Below, in pieces: positions 15,375 through 23,229 of a stretch of DNA of 64,000 nt (its first letter is position 1; every line of letters starts with the position of its first letter). Source of the stretch: JANPPS01 sp965246925 (GTDB taxonomy: Bacteria > Pseudomonadota > Alphaproteobacteria > Acetobacterales > Acetobacteraceae); NCBI GenBank assembly GCA_965246925.1, contig OZ251994.1:1612001-1676000 (forward strand), given 5' to 3'. The position numbers were made by a program, and so were the translations under genes. The notes under the pieces were generated by a model. It was not told where the DNA came from, did no database searches, and was given only the letters and a program-made list of their open reading frames with translations.

Positions 15375-17197
15375 CATGCAGCCTCATCACTGCGTTTTTC
15401 TGCGCGCTTACGCTGATTGGGGTCCAGATACCGTTTGCGCAAGCGCACCGCGGTGGGGGTCACCTCCACCAACTCGTCATCCTCGATATACGCGATCGCC
15501 TGCTCGAGGCTCATGCGCCGCGGCGGGATCAGCAGCATGGCGTCGTCCTTGCCGGACGCCCGCACGTTGGTCAGCTTCTTTTCCTTGATCGGATTGACGT
15601 CCAGATCCGCGCCACGCGAATTCTCGCCCAGGATCAGGCCGACATACACCTTGTCACCGGGATCGACGAACAGCGTGCCCCGCTCCTGCAGATACCATAG
15701 CGCGTAGTGCACGGCCTCACCGGGCTCGGAGCTGATCAGCGAGCCATTGCGCCGGCCCTCCATCGTCCCGGCCCAGGCCTCGTAGCCGCTGAACAGCCGG
15801 TTCATGATGCCCGTGCCGCGCGTATCGGTCAGGAACTCCCCATGATAGCCGATCAACCCGCGGCTGGGCATGTGGAACGTGAGGCGGACCTTGCCGCCGC
15901 CGGACGGACGCATGTCCTGCAGCATGCCCTTGCGCCGGCTGACCTTCTCCACCACCACGCCGGAATACGCCTCATCCACGTCGACCAGCACGTCCTCGAA
16001 CGGCTCTTCCCGCTCGCCCGCCTCGTTCTTGCGCGTCAGCACCCGGGGGCGCCCGATGGTGAGCTCGAAGCCCTCGCGGCGCATCTGCTCGATCAGCACG
16101 CCCAGCTGCAGCTCGCCGCGGCCTGCGACTTCGAACGCGTCGCTCTCGTTGCTGTCGGTGATCTTGATGGCGACGTTGCCCTCACCCTCGCGCAGCAGCC
16201 GGTCGCGGATTTGGCGGGAGGTGACCTTCTTGCCCTCCTTGCCGCCTAACGGCCCGTCGTTCACGCGGAACGTCATGGCCAGCGTCGGCGGATCGACCGG
16301 AATGGCCGGCAGCGGCGCCTGCAGCTCCGGCGCCCCCACCGTATCCGGCACCGTCGCGTCCGTAAGCCCGGCGACCGCCACGATGTCCCCCGCCTCGACC
16401 TCGTCCACCTGCACCCGGTCCAGGCCCCGGTAGCCCATGAGCTTCGTGAGCCGCCCGGTCTCCACCACGGAGCCGTCGGCCCGCAACACCTTCACCGGCA
16501 TATTCAGCTTGGCCCGGCCCTGCTCGACCCGCCCGGTCAGCACGCGGCCCAGGAAATTGTCATAGTCCAGGATCGACGCGACCATCGCGAACGGCGCCTC
16601 CTTGTCCAGCACCGTGGGCGGCACGTGGCTCATGATAAGGTCGAACAGCGGCGCCAGGTCCTTGCGCGCGCCATCCATCACCGGGTCGGCCCAGCCCTGA
16701 CGGCCGGAGGCATACAGCATGGGGAAATCCAGCTGGTCGTCATTGGCGCCCAGCGCCGCGAACAGGTCGAACACCTCGTTGTGCACCTCGTCAGGGCGTG
16801 CGTCCTGGCGGTCCACCTTGTTCACCACCACGATCGGCTTGATGCCGCGCGCCAGCGCCTTGGTGACGACGAACTTGGTCTGCGGCAGCGCGCCCTCGGC
16901 CGCGTCCACCAGCACCACCACGCCGTCCACCATGTTCAGGATCCGCTCGACCTCGCCGCCGAAATCTGCGTGGCCCGGCGTGTCCACGATGTTGATGCGC
17001 GTGTCCCGCCACACCACGGACGTGCACTTCGCCAGGATCGTGATGCCGCGTTCCCGCTCCAGGTCGTTCTTGTCCATCGCCCGCTCCGCCACCTGCTGAT
17101 GCTCGCGGAACGAGCCGGATTGGCGGAGCAGCTGGTCGACCAGGGTCGTCTTCCCATGGTCGACGTGGGCGATGATAGCGATGTTGCGGATGTCCAT
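15374..17197 (-). CDS. typA: TypA/BipA ribosome-associated GTPase
   Basis: A 607-residue translational GTPase that binds the ribosome and matters for growth under stress and 50S assembly. The N-terminal G domain shows AHVDHGKTTLVD (G1), RERGITILAKCT (G2), VDTPGHADFGGEVERIL (G3) and NKVDRQDARP (G4). EF-G-like domain II/III/V blocks follow, and the TypA-specific C-terminal domain carries RGLIGYHGEFLTDTRGTGIMN. Full length, with an ATG start immediately before DIRNIAIIAHVDHG. Confidence 0.97.
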   Translation of the reverse strand: MDIRNIAIIAHVDHGKTTLVDQLLRQSGSFREHQQVAERAMDKNDLERERGITILAKCTSVVWRDTRINIVDTPGHADFGGEVERILNMVDGVVVLVDAAEGALPQTKFVVTKALARGIKPIVVVNKVDRQDARPDEVHNEVFDLFAALGANDDQLDFPMLYASGRQGWADPVMDGARKDLAPLFDLIMSHVPPTVLDKEAPFAMVASILDYDNFLGRVLTGRVEQGRAKLNMPVKVLRADGSVVETGRLTKLMGYRGLDRVQVDEVEAGDIVAVAGLTDATVPDTVGAPELQAPLPAIPVDPPTLAMTFRVNDGPLGGKEGKKVTSRQIRDRLLREGEGNVAIKITDSNESDAFEVAGRGELQLGVLIEQMRREGFELTIGRPRVLTRKNEAGEREEPFEDVLVDVDEAYSGVVVEKVSRRKGMLQDMRPSGGGKVRLTFHMPSRGLIGYHGEFLTDTRGTGIMNRLFSGYEAWAGTMEGRRNGSLISSEPGEAVHYALWYLQERGTLFVDPGDKVYVGLILGENSRGADLDVNPIKEKKLTNVRASGKDDAMLLIPPRRMSLEQAIAYIEDDELVEVTPTAVRLRKRYLDPNQRKRAEKRSDEAA

Positions 17198-17315
17198 AGT
17201 GACCCTAGAGAGTTAGGGCAGCGATGGCGGCCCTCATTCAGCGGTGTTGCGGTGCACACATAGCCCCGCCGGGAGGCCGTTGCGAGACTTAATCCGGCAT
17301 GCCCGCCCTGCATGG

Positions 17316-17591
17316 CTACTCCTCCCGGTGCACGAACTTGAAGAAGCGGCTGGTGTGGCCGTCCGCCGTCTTGTCCTGATGCAGAAACGCCAGCTTGCGG
17401 TCGTCGAACGTCTTGAAGAATTCATCCCACGGGATTTCCTTCAACTTGTCGTCCGGTTCCTTGAAGTCGATGCGAAGGATGCCCTCGCCGTCCTTGCCTT
17501 CAGTGCCTTCCACAACAGTCGGACGGCCCTCCCGCTCTTCGATCCATTGCTTGATCTCGTCGTGGTCGGTGGTGGTCTTGGCTGAGCTCAT
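17316..17591 (-). CDS. Conserved small acidic protein, possibly stress-related
   Basis: 91 residues, highly charged. It belongs to a small conserved family I recognise by HDEIKQWIEEREGRPT at the N-terminus and IPWDEFFKTFDDRKLAFLHQ...SRFFKFVHR at the C-terminus. Homologues are often labelled as a glucan branching enzyme, which is implausible at this size. Probably cytoplasmic; function unknown. An upstream in-frame ATG would add nine residues. On the minus strand upstream, GGAAA-17 bp-CGTT resembles the alphaproteobacterial EcfG general-stress promoter (GGAAC-N16/17-CGTT), but imperfectly. Confidence 0.7.
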   Translation of the reverse strand: MSSAKTTTDHDEIKQWIEEREGRPTVVEGTEGKDGEGILRIDFKEPDDKLKEIPWDEFFKTFDDRKLAFLHQDKTADGHTSRFFKFVHREE

Positions 17592-17657
17592 GGTGTCCTC
17601 CTGCCCGGTGAACGCCACCGCACTGGGCCAGTTTCCATGGTGAAGCGCCGCTGGTGC

Positions 17658-17686
17658 TTTACAGAAGCGATTAGAACATATATAGA
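17658..17686 (+). promoter_or_regulatory. Sigma-70-type promoter for the 52-residue membrane peptide
   Basis: TTTACA, exactly 17 bp, TATAGA. Transcription would begin about 7 bp later, leaving a leader of roughly 15 bases that holds the ribosome-binding site AGGGAGG. Confidence 0.65.
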
Positions 17687-17707
17687 ACGTGGATAGGGAG
17701 GTCCATC

Positions 17708-17866
17708 ATGACGTCACTTACGTTTCGCGCTCCGCTCTTTCTAACTGAGCCCCGGGCTGTCCGTTTCTGGGCCGGTTTGCGGGACACCATCGCCGCGACT
17801 GTTTCGGCTACGGCCTTTGCCGCCGTGACGTGGGGCCTCATCGCAGGGATGGCCCTGGCGGGCTGA
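17708..17866 (+). CDS. 52-residue single-span membrane peptide
   Basis: ATG to TGA, 52 codons. An amphipathic basic N-terminal half (MTSLTFRAPLFL...RAVRFWAGLRD) is followed by a hydrophobic Ala-rich span (TIAATVSATAFAAVTWGLIAGMALAG) reaching the C-terminus. A strong ribosome-binding site (AGGGAGG, 8 bp before the ATG) and the promoter above support expression. It has the form of small inner-membrane or stress peptides; no family was recognised. Confidence 0.6.
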   Translation: MTSLTFRAPLFLTEPRAVRFWAGLRDTIAATVSATAFAAVTWGLIAGMALAG

Positions 17867-17884
17867 TCGGGCGTAAGCAGGGGT

Positions 17885-18553
17885 ATGGCGAAATCGACAC
17901 TCGCATGCGCCCTCTGCGGTGCCCCTGTCCGCCCGGCATGCCGTAAGCCGCCGCCGGAACTGGCGCCCGACCTCGACTTGCGGCCCGGTGAGCCTACCCG
18001 CTCCACCCTGCCGCAATGGGTGCAGACCTGCATCTGCGGCGTCTCTGCGCCGGACCTTACGCGATTACCGGCGGGCGCGGCGGCGGCGATCCAGGGTGCA
18101 GAGTATGCCGCATTGCGCGCGCCCAACCCGGCCGGGCCTTTCCTGCGCTGGGCCAAGGTCGCGGGCAACGATCAGGATGCGGCGGAGGCGATGCTGCAAG
18201 CCGCCTGGGCGTTGGACGACGCCGGTCCGGACCGCGCGAAGGCGGCATCCGCCGCGCGGCTCGAAGCGATCAAGATGTGGGGCGAACCTCAAACGCCCGA
18301 GGCGGCGCTGCGGCAGATCGACATCCTACGCCGGGCCGGAGCGTTCGAGCGCGCGTCGGCCCTCGCGCACTCGTTGCAGGGCCTGGACGGGGATGCGTCG
18401 GCGATCCGGGACTTTCAGCTCGGCCGCATCGCCGCCCGGGACACCGCCCGGCACGGGTTTGATAGCGTGCTCCGCCCACCCTCCCGCCGTCCGCACGTTT
18501 CGCACGGGACGCCGGCTAAGCCTGGCTTGCTGCAGCGGCTGTTTGGCCGGTGA
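17885..18553 (+). CDS. Unknown protein with N-terminal Cys pairs
   Basis: 222 residues. The N-terminus has CALC...C and, after about 30 residues, TCIC, a spacing that could hold one zinc ion. A helical, Ala-rich region follows (WAKVAGNDQDAAEAMLQAAWALDDAG; IDILRRAGAFERASALAHSL) that looks TPR-like, and then a basic tail. Family not recognised. Its stop overlaps the GTG start of cobT (GTGA), so it is translationally coupled to the cobalamin genes, though no role in B12 synthesis is evident. Confidence 0.68.
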   Translation: MAKSTLACALCGAPVRPACRKPPPELAPDLDLRPGEPTRSTLPQWVQTCICGVSAPDLTRLPAGAAAAIQGAEYAALRAPNPAGPFLRWAKVAGNDQDAAEAMLQAAWALDDAGPDRAKAASAARLEAIKMWGEPQTPEAALRQIDILRRAGAFERASALAHSLQGLDGDASAIRDFQLGRIAARDTARHGFDSVLRPPSRRPHVSHGTPAKPGLLQRLFGR

Positions 18554-19527
18554 CCCGGGAAAGCGCCCGCGCGCTGTTCGACGGCATGGCCAAGCCGCTG
18601 GGCTCGCTCGGCCGGCTGGAGGAACTGGGTATTCAGCTCGCGGCCATCCAGGGCACAGATAGGCCAAAGGTGCGCAATCCGGTCGTGGCCGTATTCGCCG
18701 GGGATCATGGCGCGGTCCGATCCGGGGTTATTTCTGCCTATCCCAGCGCCGTGACGGCGGCCATGGTGGGCCTCTATCTGCAAAGGCGGGCCGCCATCAA
18801 CATCTTGGCGCGGCAGGCCGGTGCGCGCGTGCTGGTGGTCGATTCCGGCGTCGATGCGGCATTACCGGACCACCCGGACCTGCTTTCCAGAAAGATCGCC
18901 CGCGGCACCCTTAGCTGGGCGGATGGCCCGGCGATGACGCCGCAACAGGCCGATCAGGCTATGGAGGCCGGCGGCGACATCCTCAAAGGGCTGGACAGCA
19001 ACGTCGTCGGGCTGGGCGACATGGGCATCGGCAACACCGCCAGCGCCGCGCTTCTGATCCATAAGACTACGCTCCGTCCGCTCGTCGTGGGCGCGGGCGC
19101 CGGGTTGGATGAGGCTGGGGTCGAGCGGAAACGCGCTTTGATGTTGCAGGCCGCCGCCCGGACGCCGGAACTGCTAAACCCCTATGATGCACTCATGGAG
19201 TACGGCGGGTTCGAGATCGCCATGCTCACCGGCGCCATCCTGGCCGCGCCGGGCACTGGCAAGTGCCTGATTATCGATGGCCTGATCGTGACCGCGGCCG
19301 CAGTTTTGGCGCACGCCATCGCTCCGGCTTGCATCGAGTGCTGCATATTCGGTCATCAATCCGCCGAGTTCGGCCACTCCGCCTCCGTTTCTGCATTGGG
19401 TGGAAAGCCGCTGCTTGATTTGGGCCTGCGCTTGGGGGAAGGGACCGGCGCCGCGCTGGCCATTCCGATCCTGCAATCCACCTGCGCCCTCATGTCGGGC
19501 ATGGCCCATTTGGCGGAAGTGGTTTGA
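18550..19527 (+). CDS. cobT: CobT, nicotinate-nucleotide:dimethylbenzimidazole phosphoribosyltransferase
   Basis: 325 residues. It makes alpha-ribazole phosphate, the lower-ligand precursor of cobalamin. Seen: KPLGSLGRLEELGIQLA, VAVFAGDHGAV, GLGDMGIGNTASAALL, and the C-terminal LGLRLGEGTGAALAIPIL, which carries the catalytic Glu known from the Salmonella enzyme. The start is GTG, overlapping the previous stop. Its stop overlaps the start of cobS, giving a coupled cobT-cobS-cobC run. Confidence 0.95.
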   Translation: MTRESARALFDGMAKPLGSLGRLEELGIQLAAIQGTDRPKVRNPVVAVFAGDHGAVRSGVISAYPSAVTAAMVGLYLQRRAAINILARQAGARVLVVDSGVDAALPDHPDLLSRKIARGTLSWADGPAMTPQQADQAMEAGGDILKGLDSNVVGLGDMGIGNTASAALLIHKTTLRPLVVGAGAGLDEAGVERKRALMLQAAARTPELLNPYDALMEYGGFEIAMLTGAILAAPGTGKCLIIDGLIVTAAAVLAHAIAPACIECCIFGHQSAEFGHSASVSALGGKPLLDLGLRLGEGTGAALAIPILQSTCALMSGMAHLAEVV

Positions 19528-20261
19528 GGCGGGAGTGGACGCTGTTCCTGACCGCCGTGCAGTTCCTGACCCGCTGCCCGGTGCCGGCCTGGGTGGGGCA
19601 TAGCCCGGCGCAGCTGAACGCCGCGGTCCGCTATTTTCCCTTGGTGGGCGCCGCGGTCGGGATACTGGGCGCCGCACTGTTCGCGCTGGCCCGCACGGGC
19701 CTGCCGCCGTTGCCGTCCGCGCTGCTGAGCATGGCCGCGACGCTCGTGGCCACCGGCGCGTTTCATGAGGACGGGCTGGCCGACATGTGTGACGGCCTGT
19801 ACGGCGGCTGGACGCGGGACGACGTGCTGCGGATCATGAAGGACAGCCGGATCGGCAGCTTCGGCGCCGCCGGGCTGTTCATGATCTTGGCCTTGAAGGC
19901 GTCCGCGACGCTCACCCCGGGCGCTATCGTCGCCGCCCACGCGCTCAGCCGGCTGTGCGCCGTCATCCTGATCGCGGCGCTGCCGTATGTGCGGGAGAGC
20001 GAGCAGGGGGCGAAGGCGAAGCCGGTCGCGGACGGCGTGGGCGCGGCGGAACTAGGGATCGCTGGGCTGTGCGGGCTACTGCCGCTGCTGCTGATCGGCT
20101 GGGCGGCGCCGGCGGCCGTGCTGGTGGCGGGGTTGCTCACGGCCGGCATGGGGCGCTGGTTCCGGCGGCGGCTGGGCGGCTACACCGGCGACTGCCTGGG
20201 CGGCATGCAGCAGGTGGCGGAGGTCGCGGTACTGTTGGTGGCGCTCTGGCACGCGGCCTGA
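19524..20261 (+). CDS. cobS: CobS, adenosylcobinamide-GDP ribazoletransferase
   Basis: A 245-residue integral membrane enzyme joining adenosylcobinamide-GDP to alpha-ribazole (phosphate). Motifs seen: TAVQFLTRCPVP at the N-terminus, GAFHEDGLADMCDGLYGGW (metal-binding Asp cluster), MKDSRIGSFGAAGLF and the C-terminal RRRLGGYTGDCLGGMQQ. Several hydrophobic spans are present. The start is TTG inside the cobT stop (TTGA). It is one of three consecutive genes here that begin with a non-ATG codon. Confidence 0.94.
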   Translation: MRREWTLFLTAVQFLTRCPVPAWVGHSPAQLNAAVRYFPLVGAAVGILGAALFALARTGLPPLPSALLSMAATLVATGAFHEDGLADMCDGLYGGWTRDDVLRIMKDSRIGSFGAAGLFMILALKASATLTPGAIVAAHALSRLCAVILIAALPYVRESEQGAKAKPVADGVGAAELGIAGLCGLLPLLLIGWAAPAAVLVAGLLTAGMGRWFRRRLGGYTGDCLGGMQQVAEVAVLLVALWHAA

Positions 20262-20788
20262 TCCTCGCCGCCCGGCATCCGCGCCCGCTGGTCGGGGCGC
20301 GGCTCTGCTATGGCCGCACGGACGTGGCGCTGGCCGAGCCGGCCGAGGCGGGGGCTTTGGCGTTGATCGAGGCCGCCGGCACCACGGTCGAGCGGATCAT
20401 CAGCTCCCCATTGTCCCGGGCGCTGGACGTGGCGCGGGCCGCGGCGGCGAGGACGGGCGCACCGCTCCGGACCGATGACCGGCTCGTGGAGCTGGATTTC
20501 GGCACCTGGGAGGGCCAGCCCTGGGCCACGCTGCCGCGGGCCGAGATCGACGCCTGGGCCGCCGACCCACTGCACTACCGGCCCGGCGGCGGTGAGAGCG
20601 TGGCAGACGTGCTGCACCGCGTCCGGCGCGCCTGGACCGGGATCGCCAGCGCGGCGGAGACGACGCTGCTGGTAACCCATGCCGGCCCGATCCGCTGCCT
20701 GCTGCACATCGCCACCGGGGTGCCGATACTGCAGGCGATCCAGGCCGGGATCCCCTACGGCTCCGTCACGCCGTTGACGCGTGGTTGA
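20258..20788 (+). CDS. cobC: CobC-like alpha-ribazole phosphatase (probable CTG start)
   Basis: A histidine-phosphatase-superfamily enzyme that would remove the 5'-phosphate at the alpha-ribazole step. Seen: the phosphohistidine motif ARHPRPLVG near the N-terminus, CYGRTDVALAEP, SSPLSRALDVARAA, ELDFGTWEGQPW and LLVTHAGPIRCLL (second catalytic His). No ATG, GTG or TTG fits in frame before the ARHP motif. The best start is the CTG overlapping the cobS stop as CTGA, giving 176 residues that begin (M)ILAARHPRP. The 3' end overlaps the convergent LacI-type gene by 23 bp. Confidence 0.82.
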   Translation: MILAARHPRPLVGARLCYGRTDVALAEPAEAGALALIEAAGTTVERIISSPLSRALDVARAAAARTGAPLRTDDRLVELDFGTWEGQPWATLPRAEIDAWAADPLHYRPGGGESVADVLHRVRRAWTGIASAAETTLLVTHAGPIRCLLHIATGVPILQAIQAGIPYGSVTPLTRG

Positions 20789-21806
20789 CGACGGCCGTGG
20801 AGCTGCGGACCAGCAGGCGCACCGGAAACAGCCGGCGCTCGCCGGGCGGCGACAACCCGGCCGCGCGGCTCACCGCAATCTGCACCGCGGCGCGGGTCAG
20901 CGCCTCGTGCGGCTGGCCTAAGGTCGTGAGGCCATAGGACGCCCATCCGCCCTCCGCCACGTCGTCATAGCCGGTGATGGCGATATCACGCGGCACCTCC
21001 ATCCCGTTCGCGCGCCGGCAATAATCCAGCACACCCAGGGCGATCGCATCGTTGGCGCACATGACCGCGTCCGGCGCTTGGCCCGCCAGTATCGCTTCCG
21101 CCGCTTGCCAGCCGCCCGCATACGAGTACTCCGCATGTGTCGTACCCTTGATGCTAAGCCCAGCGCGTGACCCGGCGAGCTGGGCCGCGTGCAGCCGCGC
21201 CGCCGCGACCGGCGCGTTCACCGGCCCGGACACGAAATGCGCGGTCCGGCAGCCGCCGTCATAGAGATGCTGGCTGAGTTCCTCCATGCCCATCCCATCG
21301 TCACAGCCGACCGAGGACGCCCAGCGGTGCCGGCTGGTGCGGTTATAGACTACCACGGGCACGTTCGCCCGCGCGCAAGCCTGCATCATGCTGCCAGGGA
21401 GCGTCACGCCCGAGATCAGCGCGTCCACGTGGTAGCCCAGGAGGTCGGGCATGATCGCATCCGCCCGCCCGTTGCCCGGCAGGATATAGACCTGCATGCG
21501 ATGCCCGGCCGCCTGGATCTCGCGGCCCAGATGCGTGAGCAGCGATGGGTAGCTGCCGGTCGTAGCCTCCGTCACCAGCACGGCGACGATTCGGCTGCGC
21601 TGCGTAATCAGCGACCGGGCGATCATGTTCGGCGTGTAGTTCAAGGTCCGAGCCGCCAGCAGCACGCGCTTACGAGTCTCGGCAGAGACACTCTCGCCCA
21701 CGCGGAAGCAGCGGGACACGGCAGATTGCGAAACGCCGGCCGAGCGGGCCACGTCGTAGGAGGTCACCCGGCGTGCGTTGACCCCTGCCGTTCGATTGCC
21801 AGCCAT
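20766..21806 (-). CDS. LacI-family transcriptional regulator
   Basis: 346 residues. The N-terminal helix-turn-helix plus hinge is clear: TSYDVARSAGVSQSAVSRCF, then ETRKRVLLAARTLNYTPNMIARSL. A sugar-binding-protein-like effector domain follows (VAVLVTEATTG..., DALISGVTLP, GYDDVAEGGWASYGLTTL). The GntR/gluconate-like subgroup is possible but not proven. It is divergent from the sugar ABC operon, with a perfect palindrome in the gap, and most likely represses that operon. Confidence 0.9.
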   Translation of the reverse strand: MAGNRTAGVNARRVTSYDVARSAGVSQSAVSRCFRVGESVSAETRKRVLLAARTLNYTPNMIARSLITQRSRIVAVLVTEATTGSYPSLLTHLGREIQAAGHRMQVYILPGNGRADAIMPDLLGYHVDALISGVTLPGSMMQACARANVPVVVYNRTSRHRWASSVGCDDGMGMEELSQHLYDGGCRTAHFVSGPVNAPVAAARLHAAQLAGSRAGLSIKGTTHAEYSYAGGWQAAEAILAGQAPDAVMCANDAIALGVLDYCRRANGMEVPRDIAITGYDDVAEGGWASYGLTTLGQPHEALTRAAVQIAVSRAAGLSPPGERRLFPVRLLVRSSTAVVNHASTA

Positions 21807-21828
21807 CCGGCCACCAAACCATCGCCGT

Positions 21829-21844
21829 CCGTTGCATGCAACGG
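21829..21844. promoter_or_regulatory. Candidate LacI-type operator
   Basis: A perfect 16-bp palindrome CCGTTGCATGCAACGG, 22 bp upstream of the regulator ATG and about 100 bp upstream of the solute-binding-protein ATG. Its place between a LacI-family gene and the divergent transporter operon fits an operator. Its centre is CATG rather than the CG usual for LacI-family sites. Confidence 0.6.
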
Positions 21845-21903
21845 TTCGTTTTCAAGACTGGAAAATAACTACAATCGAACGGTCAAATTTCGTTGACTGC
21901 GAA

Positions 21904-21929
21904 GTCACGGGAGCGTTCACTTCCGTGAC
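21904..21929 (+). promoter_or_regulatory. Second inverted repeat upstream of the sugar ABC operon
   Basis: GTCACGG, 12 bases, CCGTGAC. It ends 16 bp before the solute-binding-protein ATG and overlaps the expected leader; the following GGAACGGAG may be the ribosome-binding site. It could be an operator for another regulator or a leader hairpin. Confidence 0.4.
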
Positions 21930-21945
21930 AGGAACGGAGCTCCCC

Positions 21946-23229
21946 ATGGTCATCAAGCGTCGATCCCTCCTTGCAGCCACCGCGCTCGGCGCAATGAGCG
22001 TGCGGCGTGCGAGCGCGCAGGGTAAGCCGTTCGACGGCAAGGAGATCAAAGTCCTAGTCGTCCGCGCGTCGCAGTTTCAGGCACAAATACGGCGGGTGGC
22101 AGCGTTCACCGAGCGCACCGGCATCAAGGTTTCCTTCACCGACGTCCCGTTCTCGGCATTGCGGGAGAAATTGACCGCCGAGCTGGTCGGTGGCTCATCC
22201 GACTATGACGTGTTCTGCCCGATGGACGCCTGGATCCCATCGATCATCTCGATGCTCGAGCCGGTGGAGCCGCTCCTGGCCGCGCATCACATCGACCTCG
22301 CCCGGTATCCAAGCGCGTTTGTGAACGCCGGCACGGTGGACGGCAAGGTCTATGGCATCCCAGTACGCGGCAGCGTGCAAATGCTGTTCTACCGCCGCGA
22401 CCTGCTGGAGAAGAACGGCTTGCAGCCGCCCAAGACGTGGGACGAGGTCGTGCAGGCCGGCCATGTGCTGCAGGAGAAAGAGAACATCGCCGGGGTCGCG
22501 ATGTATTACGGCCGCAACAACGGCCAGAACTTGATGCAATGGTATGACTTCCTCTGGTCTAACGGCGCCGATTTCTTGGACGAGAAGCATCAACCGCTGT
22601 TCAACAGCGAAGCCGGCCTGGCGGCGACGCAGCGCTACATCGACCTCATGCTCAAGGACAAGGTGACGCCGTCGGGCTCCGCCTCGTTCGACGAACAGGC
22701 GGCCACCAACTCGTTCATCCAGGGCCGGTCGGCCATGGTGCCGCTATGGAATTGGTCGATGGTGCGGTTCGAGGAGCCGTCCTCCGCCCTCAAGCTCGAC
22801 CAAGTCGGCTTCTCGCCGCTCCCGGTCATGAAGGCCGGAACGGCGCCGACCACGTTCACCAACACCTGGATCTACGCGCTGAACAACAAGGGGACCAACA
22901 AGGACGCCGCCATGGAGTTCGTGGCCTGGGCCTGCAGTCCGGAGCTGGAGCACGACATCCTGCTCGACCCCAAGGAGAAAGAGGTGATCGCCGTGCAGTG
23001 GTCTAGCCTGCGTGACCCGGCGGTCAACGAGCGCTGGCACAATCTGCAGATGACCGGGGCCAAGGCGCTGGAGAAGCCCCACCTCATCCCGCAATTCGCG
23101 CAGCTGCCGCAGGTGATCGACGTGGTGGAGACCGCGATGAACAATGCCGCCACCGGCGCCGCGACGGTGCCGGAGGCGATGAACGCCGCCGCCCGCCAGG
23201 TCACCCGTATCGCCGGGCGTGCCCGTTAG
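21946..23229 (+). CDS. Sugar ABC transporter, extracellular solute-binding protein (family 1)
   Basis: 427 residues. The signal peptide is VIKRRSLLAATALGAMSVRRASA; the twin Arg leaves Sec or Tat export open. The mature protein has the family 1 solute-binding pattern: YDVFCPMDAWIPSIISML, DGKVYGIPVRGSVQMLFYRRDLL, TWDEVVQAGHVLQ, and NGADFLDE. The ATG directly before the signal sequence was chosen; an in-frame start farther upstream would run through the regulatory gap. It is the first gene of the five-gene operon. The substrate is probably a mono-, oligo- or polyol-type sugar, unidentified. Confidence 0.9.
   Translation: MVIKRRSLLAATALGAMSVRRASAQGKPFDGKEIKVLVVRASQFQAQIRRVAAFTERTGIKVSFTDVPFSALREKLTAELVGGSSDYDVFCPMDAWIPSIISMLEPVEPLLAAHHIDLARYPSAFVNAGTVDGKVYGIPVRGSVQMLFYRRDLLEKNGLQPPKTWDEVVQAGHVLQEKENIAGVAMYYGRNNGQNLMQWYDFLWSNGADFLDEKHQPLFNSEAGLAATQRYIDLMLKDKVTPSGSASFDEQAATNSFIQGRSAMVPLWNWSMVRFEEPSSALKLDQVGFSPLPVMKAGTAPTTFTNTWIYALNNKGTNKDAAMEFVAWACSPELEHDILLDPKEKEVIAVQWSSLRDPAVNERWHNLQMTGAKALEKPHLIPQFAQLPQVIDVVETAMNNAATGAATVPEAMNAAARQVTRIAGRAR

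Noticed and set aside
17316..17591. Naming the 91-residue protein a 1,4-alpha-glucan branching enzyme
   Set aside because: That label is attached to relatives, but the protein is far too short and has no GH13 motif.
20766..20788. Frameshift at the cobC / LacI-type junction
   Set aside because: Both proteins end naturally; the 23-bp overlap is between two intact convergent genes.
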